Origin: Hypoxylon rubiginosum
Taxonomy: Eukaryota > Ascomycota > Sordariomycetes > Xylariales > Hypoxylaceae
NCBI GenBank assembly: GCA_902806565.1
Contig: CADCXA010000041.1
Coordinates: forward strand, 826,236-890,235
Length of the DNA stretch: 64,000 nucleotides
Direction: 5' to 3'
The position numbers and the translations under genes are program-made. Positions 1-10,904 of the stretch are shown here, one piece after another. Under the pieces are notes generated by a model. The model ran no database searches. It had not been told where the DNA came from and saw nothing but the letters and a program-made list of their open reading frames with translations. Every line of letters starts with the position of its first letter. Position 1 is the stretch's first letter.

Positions 1-794
1 GATCGAGACATGGCTACCTATGTCTCCATCATATCTGCCCTGACGCAGTTTTCTCCTACTGCCAAGGTCTACGTGCTTATCCACAAGATGGACCTCATAA
101 GCCCGCATGCTCGAGAGGCTGTCTTCGTCGACCGCGTGCGACTTGTTCGACAGAAGACCTCGGAATTCATACAGGGTGCTGGATATACGGGCGAGCTAGA
201 CCTAATACCCTTCGCTACCTCCATATGGGACCAGTCACTGTATAAGGCGTGGGCTAGCATCATCCATGATCTCGTACCAAACCTATCTGTAATCGAATCG
301 CAGCTGGGGTCCCTGGGAATATTAATCGAAGCTGAAGAGCTTCTCCTGTTTGAGCGGACTAGCTTTCTCGTCGTGTCGAATTGGACATCGGAAGAAGGCC
401 AGAACAACCCAACGGGAGACCGTCAAGAACGTATCTCGAACATCCTCAAACACTTTAAGCAGAGCATTAGTCGATTCACCGGCACTCCTCGAAACGCAGA
501 ACAGTTTACCTTGATGGTAGGTGGATTTTTCTTTGTATTTTGTTCCAACGTTTCTCTAGAATAGAAGCACAAGTCTCTTCGATCGGCCACTAATACTCTC
601 ATTAATAGGAGCACAAAGCCGGTTCCAGATTCTCCATGTTCGCCTGCAAGTTTACCACTAACACCTATCTCATGGTAATTCTGCCACCCGGTGAGGCGAG
701 ATTCAATTCAGCCAAGCTGAACTGCCAGATTGCTCGAGAGAGCTTCAAGTTCTTAGATGGGCCTGTGACTCCTGGCCAGAACTACAACTCTTAG
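1..794 (+). CDS. gtr1: Gtr1/RagA-type small GTPase, 3' part (5' end outside window)
   Basis: This is the C-terminal part of a Rag-family GTPase, the GTPase that with its Gtr2/RagC partner recruits TORC1 to the vacuole in response to amino acids. The frame is open from base 1 (reads ...D-R-D-M-A-T-Y), so the gene starts upstream and the P-loop is not visible. Visible are the G4-like HKMDL motif, the hallmark ATSIWDQSLYKAWASI segment and the IEAEELLLFERTSFLV strand of the roadblock-like C-terminal domain. I place exons at 1-516 and 609-794: donor GTAGGT at 517, acceptor AATAG ending at 608, phase 0. Together they restore a continuous C-terminal domain ending in a TAG. The SIWDESLYKAWS-type motif fits Gtr1/RagA rather than Gtr2/RagC. 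It stands alone, with no operon-like neighbour. Confidence 0.9.
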
Positions 795-2106
795 CCAAGA
801 CACAACCTGCGAAGATATTTGTTTTGAGCCAGGAATGGCTTCAATACCTTTGCATAGCATTCTTTAACGAGATATCTGCCTAGGTACATCTCGACTATGA
901 TATCCTGCTATGAGAGCTCGATATTCGCGAGGATACATGAGTGTGCTAGAGAGCTGAGCACAGCTAACTTCGAAGGGGCAACTTCTATAAAGACCAGAGT
1001 GAGATCTTACGGAGTGAAGAAAGGCGGATGGTTCATGATCGAAGCTTGGCTGTCCTAACCTTTGCAGGTCTGGCAAAGACCACTACCGGAATTAGGGAGG
1101 TGTCTAGACCTAGCGCCACAGAGCATATGTGAGAGGCATTGAGCGATGACAATGCAAGTTGCCCTGAGTGCGGCGATGGCCGTGTGCAGTTGAATCACGG
1201 CACGTTTATCTCTAGTGTAGCTTCATTGGCCTTATCAGTGTCAAGACGGGAGCTTTGACGTGGTATGGCCTGGTCCCTGACGATCGGCGTACCTCCTAGA
1301 TTAGGAAGGTTGGTGCTCAGAAGCTCCCAGCCAATTACAGTCTGTCACGCAGTCGGCCCTAGACAGTAAGACTGTTTTGATAAAAGGGTCTAGCTACGTA
1401 AGGCAACTAATGAGGTAGCTAATAACGACAACATGTACTTGATTGTGATGAATATTGGTGTATCTGAAGGGCATGATGGGTCTAGTAGCTCGACGGCTTG
1501 TCTTGGTTACGGTCCTTATAAAACCACTGTCGCCAGAACCTGCATAGTGTTTGCTATGCCAAGTAATATGGGGCATCTGGATATCTTGTTACTGTCGCAC
1601 ATAGAATACCTTTCCCCAGTTCCTGACGATCGCCGCCCTATCTATCTCTCAGCGCGACTTTGATACCACCACGGCTTGATCAATTGGGCAGGTCCTGCTC
1701 AGCTTAGCACCATGTAACCCGCATGTCGTTATTTCAAGGCATTACATGCCGCGGTTGACCTACATACCTATCGGCATGCTCCTATAGACGTCCAAATCCG
1801 TGAGACCTGCCTTGATATTCACGCCCATTGGCCCCAACGGCCTCCAGGTTTCGCGGAGTTGGCGCTTGCGGGTGAATATACTAGCTGAAATATAGTGTGT
1901 TCAGGACGGGATACTGGCAAAGCCGGAAGAGATAGACGGAGAGCCTAGATCTGGTCACAAGTTTAAAAAGGGTCTGCTTTCCGTGTATGACTCGAGACCA
2001 CTGTTCTCCAGTCTTGGTATCACCAGGTCACACGACTGATTGCTTATCTCGTGGCAACTCTTGACGCCCTTGAAAGTTATTCGTGACCATCTTCAGCATA
2101 TTCATC
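795..2106. other. Intergenic, no gene recognised
   Basis: About 1.3 kb with only short, unrelated open frames on both strands and no recognisable protein motif. The 12-mer CCTGACGATCGN occurs twice (near 1276 and 1621), which looks incidental. The last part presumably holds the promoter of the nuclease gene. Confidence 0.5.
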
Positions 2107-2824
2107 ATGAAGTTCTCGTCTACTTTCGGCGGTCTCCTGTCCGCGAGCGTGGTCATCGCCGCGCCGATGCCAGCCCCCGTCGCTGCGCCTATGCCTATGC
2201 CGACTCCGGTGAGTAAACCTACCCAAGTTATACCACAAAGCTCCGTACTCGGAAATGCACAAAACTAACAGACAACTCTAGCCTGGAATCCCGTCCGCCT
2301 CGTCCGCCAAGTCGCAGCTGGCCAGCCTCACCGTCGCCACGTCGGTCGACACCACCACCTACGACCGCGACCTGTTCCCGACGTGGGACACCATCACGGG
2401 CACCTGCAACACGCGCGAGTACGTGCTCAAGCGCGACGGCGCCAGCGTCGTGGTCGGGTCGGACTGCTACCCGACCAGCGGCACCTGGACGAGCCCCTAC
2501 GACGGCGCCAAGTGGACGGCCCCGTCCGACGTCGACATCGACCACATGGTGCCCCTCAAGAACGCCTGGATCTCGGGCGCGAGCAAGTGGACCACGGCCA
2601 AGCGCGAGCAGTTCGCCAACGACGTCACCCGGCCCCAGCTCTGGGCCGTCACCGACAACGTCAACTCGTCCAAGGGCGACAAGTCCCCCGACTCGTGGAA
2701 GCCGCCGCTGCAGAGCTTCTACTGCACCTACGCGAGCGCCTACGTCGCCGTCAAGAGCTACTGGGCGCTGACTATCACCTCGGCCGAGAAGACGGCTCTT
2801 ACAAGCATGCTGAACACTTGTTAG
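2107..2824 (+). CDS. Secreted HNH/DUF1524-like nuclease
   Basis: A small secreted protein of the fungal DUF1524 (GmrSD C-terminal-like, HNH-fold) family, probably an extracellular nuclease. Exon 1 (2107-2208) encodes a signal peptide, M-K-F-S-S-T-F-G-G-L-L-S-A-S-V-V-I-A-A, followed by a Pro/Met/Ala-rich linker. Exon 2 (2282-2824) follows a 73-bp intron (GTGAGT...CTAG, phase 0). The full product is 214 aa. The core is D-I-D-H-M-V-P-L (about residues 119-126), then W-A-V-T-D-N-V-N-x2-K-G-D and P-D-S-W-K-P-P, the His/Asn/Lys arrangement of this fold. Four Cys (C76, C96, one in YCTYA, the last residue) could form disulphides, as expected for a secreted protein. I chose 2107 because it begins the signal peptide; an in-frame ATG 24 bp upstream is possible. 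Exon 2 is strikingly richer in G+C than its surroundings. No dedicated partner gene lies beside it. Confidence 0.85.
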
Positions 2825-3135
2825 ATATACGCTAGGAAGTAGAAGCCAAGGACATAAGGCTTGCCTGTCTGAGGGAACGTACATCGTATCGGACTTCACA
2901 ATACTATCAGAGAAGATAGCGAGTTTAAGATAGCTAATGTCAATCACAAGGCAGGGTTTGCCTAGCATATGTGGGATCATTTCCTTTAATTATCGTGATA
3001 GTCGACGTAATTCTTTTTAATGTGTCTATGCATGCCTACCTAGCACATAATACCATGGCCAGGCAAAAGACCCAGCAACCGTAGCTCTCTATTGTGCAAC
3101 AAACGCCTAACTCACTAATGCCATCGCGCCCGCAT

Positions 3136-4525
3136 TCACTTGTTTCTCTTCACCATAGCGGTACCTCCCTTCTTAAACTCGGCCATGTCTCCGAGTATTT
3201 GGGACTTGTCTGTGTGATCTTTGTTGGGGAATGTCGTAGCCAACACCCACCCACCCGCGCTCAGGTCGGGTGAAGATCGAGAGATGAAGTCGTAGATGTC
3301 GTTGACCGTCTGCGTCGTGTTGAATCGAGCCGGCAGCCGCGTACCATCCGGCATCTGGATCCGGATCATAATGGTGGGCTGAGACTCATCCGGAGACGTG
3401 CTCTGAGGTGGCGCCGTGGACGGTGCAGCGGCAGCCGTGTTCGAAGTAGACAGGGTAGGAAGCGTTACGGCGGCAGCCTCGCCTGGTACGGGGCTTCCGA
3501 GACGGCGGCCTTCGCCCCCAAATGGCCTATAGACCTTAGGAAGGGGTCTGTAGTTCTCCTGGTGCTGCTGCAGCTTCACATCCACAGGCTCTTCGTATCG
3601 CACATTCATGAGGTGGATAGGTGCACGGCCTTGCTGGATCATTTGTAAAGCCTCCGCATTTTCCGGGTCATCGAATCGGCGCAGCTCTCCGTCGTCGATG
3701 CTAAATCCATCGCGCCATAGGTGTAGGGTTCGCTCTTGGACCTCACCGCCCTGGGGCCGCGCGCGACTGCTAGATGCAGGGGGGGCGAGAGGATCGGGAA
3801 TGGTGCGGCTAGCAGCACCTTCGCCGCCAAGGGTCTGTCCGGAGCCGCGGAAAGAGGCTGGGGTTGAAGGCCCAGCAGGAGAAGACGCCTCAGGTAGCTG
3901 CGAATTGCTATGAGACGTTCGGGGTTAATTTCTTGTCCTTACTGGTGTACAAAGGAAGACGGTGACTTTTCATACCTCTTGGCCTTGGAAAGTAGGTCGT
4001 TGATGATTCGTTGGGGATCAGCACGCTGGCTCGGGTCTTGGAGAGCCAAGCCGCTCTTCTCGCCTCCGGCATAAGTGTCTCTATGCGCGTCGTTTTCATC
4101 GTTGCCGCCATGGCCGTGGTCGTCATGGGCACTGCCGCCCCCGAGAGAGCTCAAGGTGGCGAGCCCCTTCTTCTTAGGGGGTCGCTTCGACGAACTAGAG
4201 ATGGTGGGAATAGACTGAGGGGCAGGGCGGCCATCAAGAGTACGCGGGCCGGTATATTCAGGCTCTGCTGCGCCTTGGGGTTCGAGCTCAGAGGGGCCTT
4301 CCTCCTCGTCGGCGAAGTAGGATTGGACAGCGGCGGCAAGGTCCCAGTCGCTGGCAGAGAGGTATTGTGTAGCCTAATATTGAAGGTTGCGTGTAAGCTA
4401 AGAAATATTCTTTCAAGTGTTATGTTAAAAGAAACGGCACAACGAATAGATACCTGCTCAACCGAAGCTGCCGTCATAGCCACAAACTCGCTCGTGAGAT
4501 CATCGTGGTCAGCGCTGCTTGCCAT
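3136..4525 (-). CDS. shp1: p47/Shp1-type Cdc48 cofactor (UBA-SEP-UBX)
   Basis: An adaptor for the AAA ATPase Cdc48/p97, active in ubiquitin-dependent and membrane-fusion processes. Reading the minus strand, exons are 4454-4525, 3976-4373 and 3136-3907, with introns of 80 and 68 bp (donors GTATCT and GTATGA, acceptors TTAG and ATAG). They give 413 aa. Domains in order: an N-terminal UBA-like helix bundle (F-V-A-M-T-A-A-S-V-E-Q then Y-L-S-A-S-D-W-D-L-A-A-A-V); an acidic/His-rich linker with a KRPPKKK basic patch; a SEP domain (TLHLWRDGFSIDDGELRRFD through APIHLMNVRYEEPVDV); and a C-terminal UBX domain (IRIQMPDGTRLPARFNTTQT ... F-P-N-K), which ends the protein. The F-P-x Cdc48-binding loop is visible as T-F-P-N. 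Length and order match the family. The start at 4525 is the first ATG before the UBA-like segment. It is divergent from mim1, sharing an 820-bp upstream region. Confidence 0.92.
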
Positions 4526-5345
4526 CGTGTCGGCGTTGGGACAGAAATGTTTGGAGTGGCAAGGAATAGAAGGCTCAACCTGGGAGTGGTTGGGAAAGAA
4601 TGGGATAGGAACAAGGTCCAACCCAGGTTTAAATTGTGCTGATGATAGCAGACAGAAAAACAAACTGGGTCTTCGATGCTTGAGGGATGTGTGTATTTTT
4701 GCTGTTTGTTGTCATGCAAGAGTAGGAGTAGAAGTATGAGTGAAAGTAGAAGCAGAAGTAGCAAGATGTAGAAGACACTTTCAGATGAACTCTCCCAGGC
4801 AGCTTCAGCGACGTCAAGCTCTCCGCAAGTGGCTTAATCAAGTTGATTACATGTACTTTAGGTACCTTAAGTACGTAGACGCGGGGAGCAGTAAGTGGGG
4901 GAATTAAAAAGAAGCCCCTCCAAAAAACTGAAATGACGGACAGGCCTTTTGACACTTGGTCAGTCAGTACAGTCGGTGCACAGGTGGTGGACCACAACCT
5001 CCAGCTGGGAAGGAATTTCAAAATCGGAGCTACAAAATTGGGTTTCTTATTCCCAAATGACCAAATGACATCAAAGTCCACTAGCCTAACTTGGAGATTC
5101 GGAACTAATTACTTACCTGGATAGGTTTAGATCCCAAGACTCCGATAATATCCCCCCCATCATCAATGTTCAACTATTTCCAATCGTCAACCGTTTCCAA
5201 CTTCAAAGTCATCCAGGGCAATACAAGTTGCTCTCCCTAGTACCAACGAAATCCGTAGCATGAAACCCGAGAGCTGAAGTATACACGACTGCTTTAGTAC
5301 TCCTTCTTTCCCCTATTCCTTGAATCAGCAACCGATAGTCTCGCC
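4526..5345. promoter_or_regulatory. Shared upstream region between divergent shp1 and mim1
   Basis: 820 bp between two divergent start codons. It contains purine/pyrimidine repeats near 4725-4765 (AGTAGAAG-like on the plus strand) and the palindrome-like TACTTTAGGTACCTTAAGTACGT stretch near 4854-4877. A 150-codon open frame on the minus strand (4629-5081) has no recognisable motif and is not called. No TATA box was identified for either gene. Confidence 0.45.
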
Positions 5346-5847
5346 ATGTCCGAGGATCCGAACCCTCTCGCCGAGTCCGGCGTCACGATGCATTCCGACA
5401 GCGAGCAATATTCGGCCGGAGAGGATCTCTCCTCACCGCCCTCATCCTCCTCTACGCCTATCGTACTCTACAAACCCCCAACCGTCTGGTCCATGCTCCG
5501 AGGTGCCGCCATCAATCTGCTGTTACCTTTCATCAACGGTATGATGCTTGGGTTTGGCGAGCTGTTTGCGCACGAGGCTGCTTTTAGGTTGGGATGGGGA
5601 GGTACAAGAGTGAGAACTCCAATGTTGCTTTTCTTTCTTCCTTCGTTTCCTTTTCTCCCCTTTTCTCCCCTTTTCTCCCCTTTTCTCTCCCCTTTCCCCC
5701 CTCCGAATCATCGTGGCTAACATTACATGTGCTGTACAGGTATTTCCACTGTCACGACGAAGAGCACACGCCATCGGTCCAGGTGTCGAGATCCGCGAAC
5801 GACGAAGACCGCGGCCGGAGCTGCAAGACCTCACGAGCATGGAGTAA
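5346..5847 (+). CDS. mim1: Mitochondrial outer-membrane import protein Mim1/Tom13
   Basis: Mim1 is a small single-span protein of the mitochondrial outer membrane that helps insert alpha-helical outer-membrane proteins and build the TOM complex. Exon 1 is 5346-5609 and exon 2 is 5740-5847, separated by a 130-bp intron (GTGAGA...TACAG, phase 0), giving 123 aa. The N-terminus is acidic and Ser-rich and should face the cytosol. The single transmembrane segment (about residues 53-80) carries the family signature L-R-G-A-A-I-N-L-L-L-P-F-I-N-G-M-M-L-G-F and then G-E-L-F-A-H-E-A-A-F-R-L-G-W, with closely spaced glycines (G65, G69, G71) that mediate self-association. Exon 2 adds the basic tail beginning V-F-P-L-S-R-R-R and ending L-T-S-M-E, typical of filamentous-fungal Mim1. 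The intron contains a 10-bp pyrimidine repeat. Confidence 0.9.
5651..5690 (+). repeat. 10-bp pyrimidine tandem repeat inside mim1 intron
   Basis: Three exact copies plus a variant copy of TTTTCTCCCC, followed by more C/T sequence, in the middle of the mim1 intron. It is likely a slippage-prone microsatellite; it leaves the donor and the TACAG acceptor intact. Confidence 0.85.
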
Positions 5848-6507
5848 CGTTACTGGAGGAGTGGTCCAACATCTGTATAATTTACGGTAAAGTCGACACG
5901 AGCAGACACAAATGAGCGATGCATATTCTATGTGGGTACAAGACAGGTACCCGGTGGATTAGAACCTGTCCAGACATGGCGAGGGAAGGGTTGAAAAAAG
6001 AAAGGAAAGGAAAACGCTTTTCGTTGTCGCCTTGTATAAAAATCTTGGTGGCGGAAGCTAAGGTTAGGTCACATATGTCTATAGACATGAGGCTGTAGAC
6101 GAGATGGCATAATATTATGTATATTTCATCTCAGGGGCATTGTCTCTTCTGCTCTGGTAGATGCCGAAGCCAAACTCCTTGCAGCTACTTGTGGAACTAA
6201 CAACTATAATTCTATTGGATGTTTAAGTTATAAGAGTTCTTATAACCCAATACAAGTTATTGTCTTGGTTTGTTGTGGAATTGGAGTTTATGTACGGTTT
6301 GTATATTGTATACGGTTTGTGTAGGTGACTGGCGTTGGGGTGAATTTGGATGACGATCTGCACGGTACGTACCGTTCGTATCGATAAGATTAGATGTAAA
6401 CTGCCCATACGTAAAGTGGGAGTTCCTAACTTTTGGTACTGATCAATTAAAAAATATTACACGGCGCACCGATAGAAGCTCTTTTCTCTCCAAGCGCCAA
6501 CGCCATC
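5848..6507. other. Intergenic, mim1 to oxa1
   Basis: 660 bp with no coding signal. It contains near-repeats of GTACGGTTTGTRTA around 6290-6325 and the palindrome ACGGTACGTACCGT near 6362-6375. The latter part is the oxa1 upstream region. Confidence 0.5.
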
Positions 6508-8172
6508 ATGCTGCAGAGTAGGGCACTTTCAAGTTCAAGACCAGCCTCTGCGCTGCGGACCTGGTCTACACGGTCACAGGTATTGCGCAACCCAATGGCC
6601 CATGTCTCAATGCCTATGTCGATGTCGACTTTGAATTGCTAATGTCAAATCCCCATCCTTATAGCCTGCCCGATCTCTGCAAGTCTCCTCACGGCACTTC
6701 TCCCAAGCACCAGCCCGGTCCACGCTGTCGAGACCAGTACTCGGCGCGCCCTCGAGGCAAATATATCGGGCCGGTCTCCGTACTGCCATTGCGGCTACTG
6801 CGTCGAGTGTCTTTGCCCAGCGCTCCGGGGGCTCAAGAAATATATCGCTCTGGCCTTTCTCCTCGAAACAGCAGCCTCCCGCCGAGTCCCAGTCCGCCAA
6901 TCCTACGACCTATACAGAGGCATCGGCGCCTCCTGCATACCCCAATGCATCCACTGAAAGCTCTTCCAAAGGCTCCCTCGCCAATCCCTATTCTACCTCT
7001 TCGACGCCAGAAGTTTCAACCGCTGGCCCACCACACCCAGTTGACGCGAGCGCGGCGCAGTACCCTCAGGAGTCCTTCAGCGACTTCGACTTGACACCTA
7101 TCCTCGACATACCGGAGCAAATAGGTTACCTGAAGAATCTCGGCTTGGATTTTGGGTGGGGTCCTACCAGCTGCTGCGAATGGCTCCTTGAACACATATA
7201 TATCTCTACTGGCATGCCCTGGTGGGCTACGCTCGCTACCGTCGCCGTCGCATGGCGTGCTGCCATATTCCTTCCCACCCTGTCCGCTAGCAAGCATTCC
7301 GCGATAGCACAACAACTCCATTCGAGACCCGACTTCATCAAGGCGAAGGCCGAGTTTGAAGAGGCTGCGTGGCGAACCAAGGACCGCGTAGCCATGATGC
7401 GCGCCCGCAATAGGATGAATATAATGAAGAAGGAGTCTGGCGCTAGCATGTTGATTCCCTTCTTTGGTTTTTTGACTATCCCATTCAGTTACGGCATGTT
7501 TCGCTTGTTTCGAGCTATGGCTGCTATACCGGTGCCCAGTCTAGAGACGGGAGGATTGGCTTGGTTCACCGATCTAACCGTCCACGATCCTTACTACATC
7601 TTGCCCGCGGCATCTATAGCTATCACGGTTCTCATGTTTCAGGTAAGCATCTAAACCTTTTGAGACTCCTATCAAGCTATATTCTACAGGAGTCCTTATT
7701 AATATACTACTAGCAAACGCAAGCGGCTAACGTAGCACGGAACGAAATGACGGAGAATATCCAGAAAGGGATGAAATACGTACTCCCACCTGCCATGTTC
7801 CTCTGCACTGCTTGGCTACCGGCTGGCATACAGTGGTTCTTCCTCGTCTTCTCTGCCGGGGCCGTCGCACAAACATCAGTAACTCTCCAACCGGCTGTTC
7901 GTCGCTGGGCCGGCTTGCCACCTCTTCCTAGCAAAGGTCAAGCGCCTTTTCCGTCGACTGGTTCGGGTAGCATCGTTGTCCAAAACCCCAGGGGCAGTGT
8001 CCCGAAGAATACGAAGAATACGGGCGTGTCGAGCATTTTCGCTCCCAACAAGCAGAAGGAAGAGTGGGTGAAGGCTCAGGAATACGAGGAGCGTAGAGCC
8101 ACGGAGGAAAAGGAAAAGGCATTCCGAAGAATGGAAGATATTCGCCGTAAGCGTGCCGAGAAGAGGAGATGA
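6508..8172 (+). CDS. oxa1: Oxa1/YidC-family mitochondrial inner-membrane insertase
   Basis: Oxa1 inserts mitochondrially and nuclear-encoded proteins into the inner membrane from the matrix side. Exons are 6508-6579, 6665-7642 and 7714-8172 (introns of 85 and 71 bp; TGCTAAT branch point in the first; both phase 0), giving 502 aa. Exon 1 and the start of exon 2 encode an Arg/Ser-rich presequence. A Ser/Pro/Ala-rich linker precedes the membrane core beginning I-P-E-Q-I-G-Y-L-K-N-L-G-L-D-F-G-W-G-P-T. About five membrane spans follow: around WWATLATVAVAWRAAIFLPT, MLIPFFGFLTIPFSYGMF, YYILPAASIAITVLMF and two in YVLPPAMFLCTAWLPAGIQW onward. The tail is a highly charged helix (E-E-W-V-K-A-Q-E-Y-E-E-R-R ... 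K-R-A-E-K-R-R), the ribosome-binding extension of Oxa1 that Cox18 lacks; this is why I prefer Oxa1. Confidence 0.92.
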
Positions 8173-8893
8173 GGACAGTTGACATACAACTCTTATTAGC
8201 TGGTGTACGATGCCGAAGCTATGACTGTACCATAACATAGACGGGGCGAAACCCTCCCACTAGTTGCATTTACTACTAGGGAGGGCATCTGGGTAGGATG
8301 AAGAATACCCGCGACTGTAATTACACTGTATATATGTGCAAATACTACACTCCAATGCCAGCCATTCCTGTTACTTTGTTTCACTCTAGTAAATTCCTTT
8401 GTCGCGCCTCTGCTCTATCTCGAGAAACATTCCGGACCACACAATATACTCATTCCGGGAACAAGTTCCTTTTTACAGAGGATTAATTAGTTACTACCTC
8501 AGCACCTATCCTACTCGTAAAATTCGATTAATTCCCTGTAGTTCTATGACGCAAAACGCGTGGAGAACTATGGACAATCGCAAGAACAAAGGCATCCGTC
8601 ATGCCGTTCACAGTCCATGTAACTGAACTACATAATATACTTGCTCTCCTTGGCTATCTTCAAGAAACCGGGATTGTCTTAATCCAAGTTTGAATTGTGT
8701 CATTACCGACTTTGCGAATGAAGCACTCTTTCTTCGAATGCTAATAAAAGGGGGAGGGTGTATGGATCCCGAGTGTACCGAATCTAGTTGACCTTTCCCT
8801 TGATGTTTTCACGGTATACCCTTTTGGAGAAGAGGGATAGAAATAATTAACGAACAGAAGAATTGAACATGGCGCCGGATGAAGAATCCCGTC
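8173..8893. other. Intergenic between convergent oxa1 and urc4
   Basis: About 720 bp between two convergent genes, presumably holding both 3' UTRs and polyadenylation sites. No open frame with recognisable content. Confidence 0.5.
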
Positions 8894-10904
8894 CTAGAAT
8901 ACAGTCCCATCTGAGTCGATTAAGATGGGCGGTTCTTTCGTATTCGGCCGGCTGACTTCTGCGATCTCGCGACCACCCTAGACACGTCGTGTTAGTACTG
9001 GCTCAAAGAGGCTGTCTATACGGGATATGTGAGCGACGGTATTGCTAGATCAAGACTCACCTTCCAGCTTCCCGCCTCGAGCAGCTGCGCCAGTGACAGC
9101 TCGCCGCCGTTAAGCTCTCTCTTGAGAGCCTTGTTGACCTCGACCAGGAGCTTGTCGAGGAAGCCCACCGTTACGCCCCGCCACTCCACGACCACGTCAT
9201 CGCTCGGCTCGAACATGGGTGCTACCTCGACGCCCTTGGTGCCCGTCCGTCGGCAGTAATCGTTATAATTCTGCAGGCCGCGCTCCATATCGTCATGCTT
9301 GAGTGTTAAGACGCCGAGGTCGATGAACAAGCCTCCGTTCCTGTACTCGGGCAGTCCTGTGAGGAGCTCGGTGCCGGCGAACTGAATCTTCATGAGGCTT
9401 TGCATCGGCTGCATCAGCGAGTATGTGAGCCACTGCGTCAGCTTGTGGAAAGGTAAGATGGCCTCCCAGGGCGCGGCGCCCGCCCCTGATTGGGAATTCG
9501 GGAACGGAGAGAAGCCGGGCGAGCTAGGCGGCGGGGTGTGCTGCGGCATCGAGGAGCAAGGCCACGCGTCGCCTAGCGAGATGCCGTCGATGGCTGTTCG
9601 CGACGGCGGCCAGATAGGTGCGAGCCCGGACATTAGAACGTTCCATAGCACGGGGATGACTACGATAGGAGTGGAAGAGGCTTGTGTGGTTGGGTGAGCG
9701 AGGAGGTAGTCTACGAGTGGTCGATTTGGTCAGCCAAGCCCCTTCGGGACTACGAAAGGAAAAGGGGCGACGACAAGTGGGATCGCGGATGTCGAAGCAC
9801 GTACCGATCATGTTGCCCGGCCGTCCATCGTCACCAAAGAAATCTGCTTTGCTGGCCAACGCGCCGCTGAGCCGGATCAAGAGCTGCGCCCTGCCCTCTA
9901 GGCCGGCAATCTCGTTGCCCGGGCGCGACTGCATGCCCTTGGCCAGCTGCTCGACCGTCAGTGTTCGAAGTCCGTCTTTATCCACCTGGAACTTGTTCGT
10001 TGGGTTTCCCGAGAATAGCCCCTATCCAAAACACGGACGTTAGCGCGGTTTCCCCTGAGCTCAAACATATGCCTCCTATATTTCGACACGGACCAGGCAT
10101 CCCCTTTTCAATCATGCGACACATACAGCTTTGAACATTTCCAGACTTGCGATAGCCAGACCCTCGGATCTCCTGTAGACGCGACCGTTCTCGGCGCTCT
10201 TGAAGCTCCAGGAGGTGCCCGCACCGGCGTCGAGCAAGACGCTGACGAGGAACAGGTCGATCAGGCGGCGGCACTTCTCCGTGCTGTCGACGGTATCGGG
10301 GAATGTGGCGAGCAGGTTGGTGACTCGATCCCGCCCGCCGACGCAGAAGTGCTGGTACCGGCCGTGGGGCGGGATCGATAAAAAGGGAGGGTCGAAATCT
10401 CGCTATACCGAAAGGTGTCAGCAGGGGCCGTACGCGACAGAGCAATGTGTATGAATCAATCAATTGGGGGGGCGTTGTGGATTTATTTCGAACCTTGATG
10501 ATGCCGCATACGAAGGAGACGACGTCGGGGAATCTGGCCATATCGACGTCGAAGTGGTTGAGGCTATTGCGCAGAGCCTTGTCGGTTACGATCTTGGACC
10601 GCTCCCGGACCGAACCTAAGCTCCTCAGGTAGCCGGCGGCGTCGAGGGACGGGTCCGGGGGCTTAGGCAGGTTGACTCTAGACATGGCGTTGGGATGGGG
10701 CGTCATTGGCGTCAGAGGCGTCTGGGGTACGCTGCCGGCCGACGAGCGGTTGATGTTGTGAATCTGAATTCGTGAGTGGCCCGTTGTCGAGGAGCTCCTA
10801 ATATTGGACCCTTCCGAGTTTACACTGGCCGAGTCGTTCCCAGCTCCATTCGTAGAAACGTTTACCGGCTTGGGCGCTTTGGGCTTTCGGGAGAAAAGAC
10901 CCAT
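8894..10904 (-). CDS. urc4: URC4/DUF1688 family protein (uracil catabolism)
   Basis: URC4 is one of the genes of the fungal URC pyrimidine-degradation pathway; its biochemical activity is not settled. Minus-strand exons are 10494-10904, 10127-10402, 9805-10021, 9061-9710 and 8894-8977; all four junctions are GT-AG and keep frame, giving 545 aa. Family blocks in order: Y-L-R-S-L-G-S-V-R-E-R-S-K-I-V; H-F-D-V-D-M-A-R-F; R-D-F-D-P-P-F-L-S-I-P-P-H-G-R-Y-Q-H-F; SVLLDAGAGTSWSFKSAENG; R-S-E-G-L-A-I-A-S-L-E-M-F; LPFHKLTQWLTYSLMQPMQS; L-L-T-G-L-P-E-Y-R-N-G-G-L-F-I-D-L-G-V-L. The last exon supplies the conserved GGREIAEVSRPNTKEPPILI ending. Unusual is an N-terminal extension of about 90 residues beginning M-G-L-F-S-R-K-P-K, Ser/Thr-rich, with a Gly2 and nearby basic residues resembling an N-myristoylation signal. 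No other URC gene is seen nearby. Confidence 0.9.

Noticed and set aside
4629..5081. 150-codon open frame on the minus strand upstream of shp1
   Set aside because: No motif, unusual composition, and it overlaps the divergent promoter region; probably chance.
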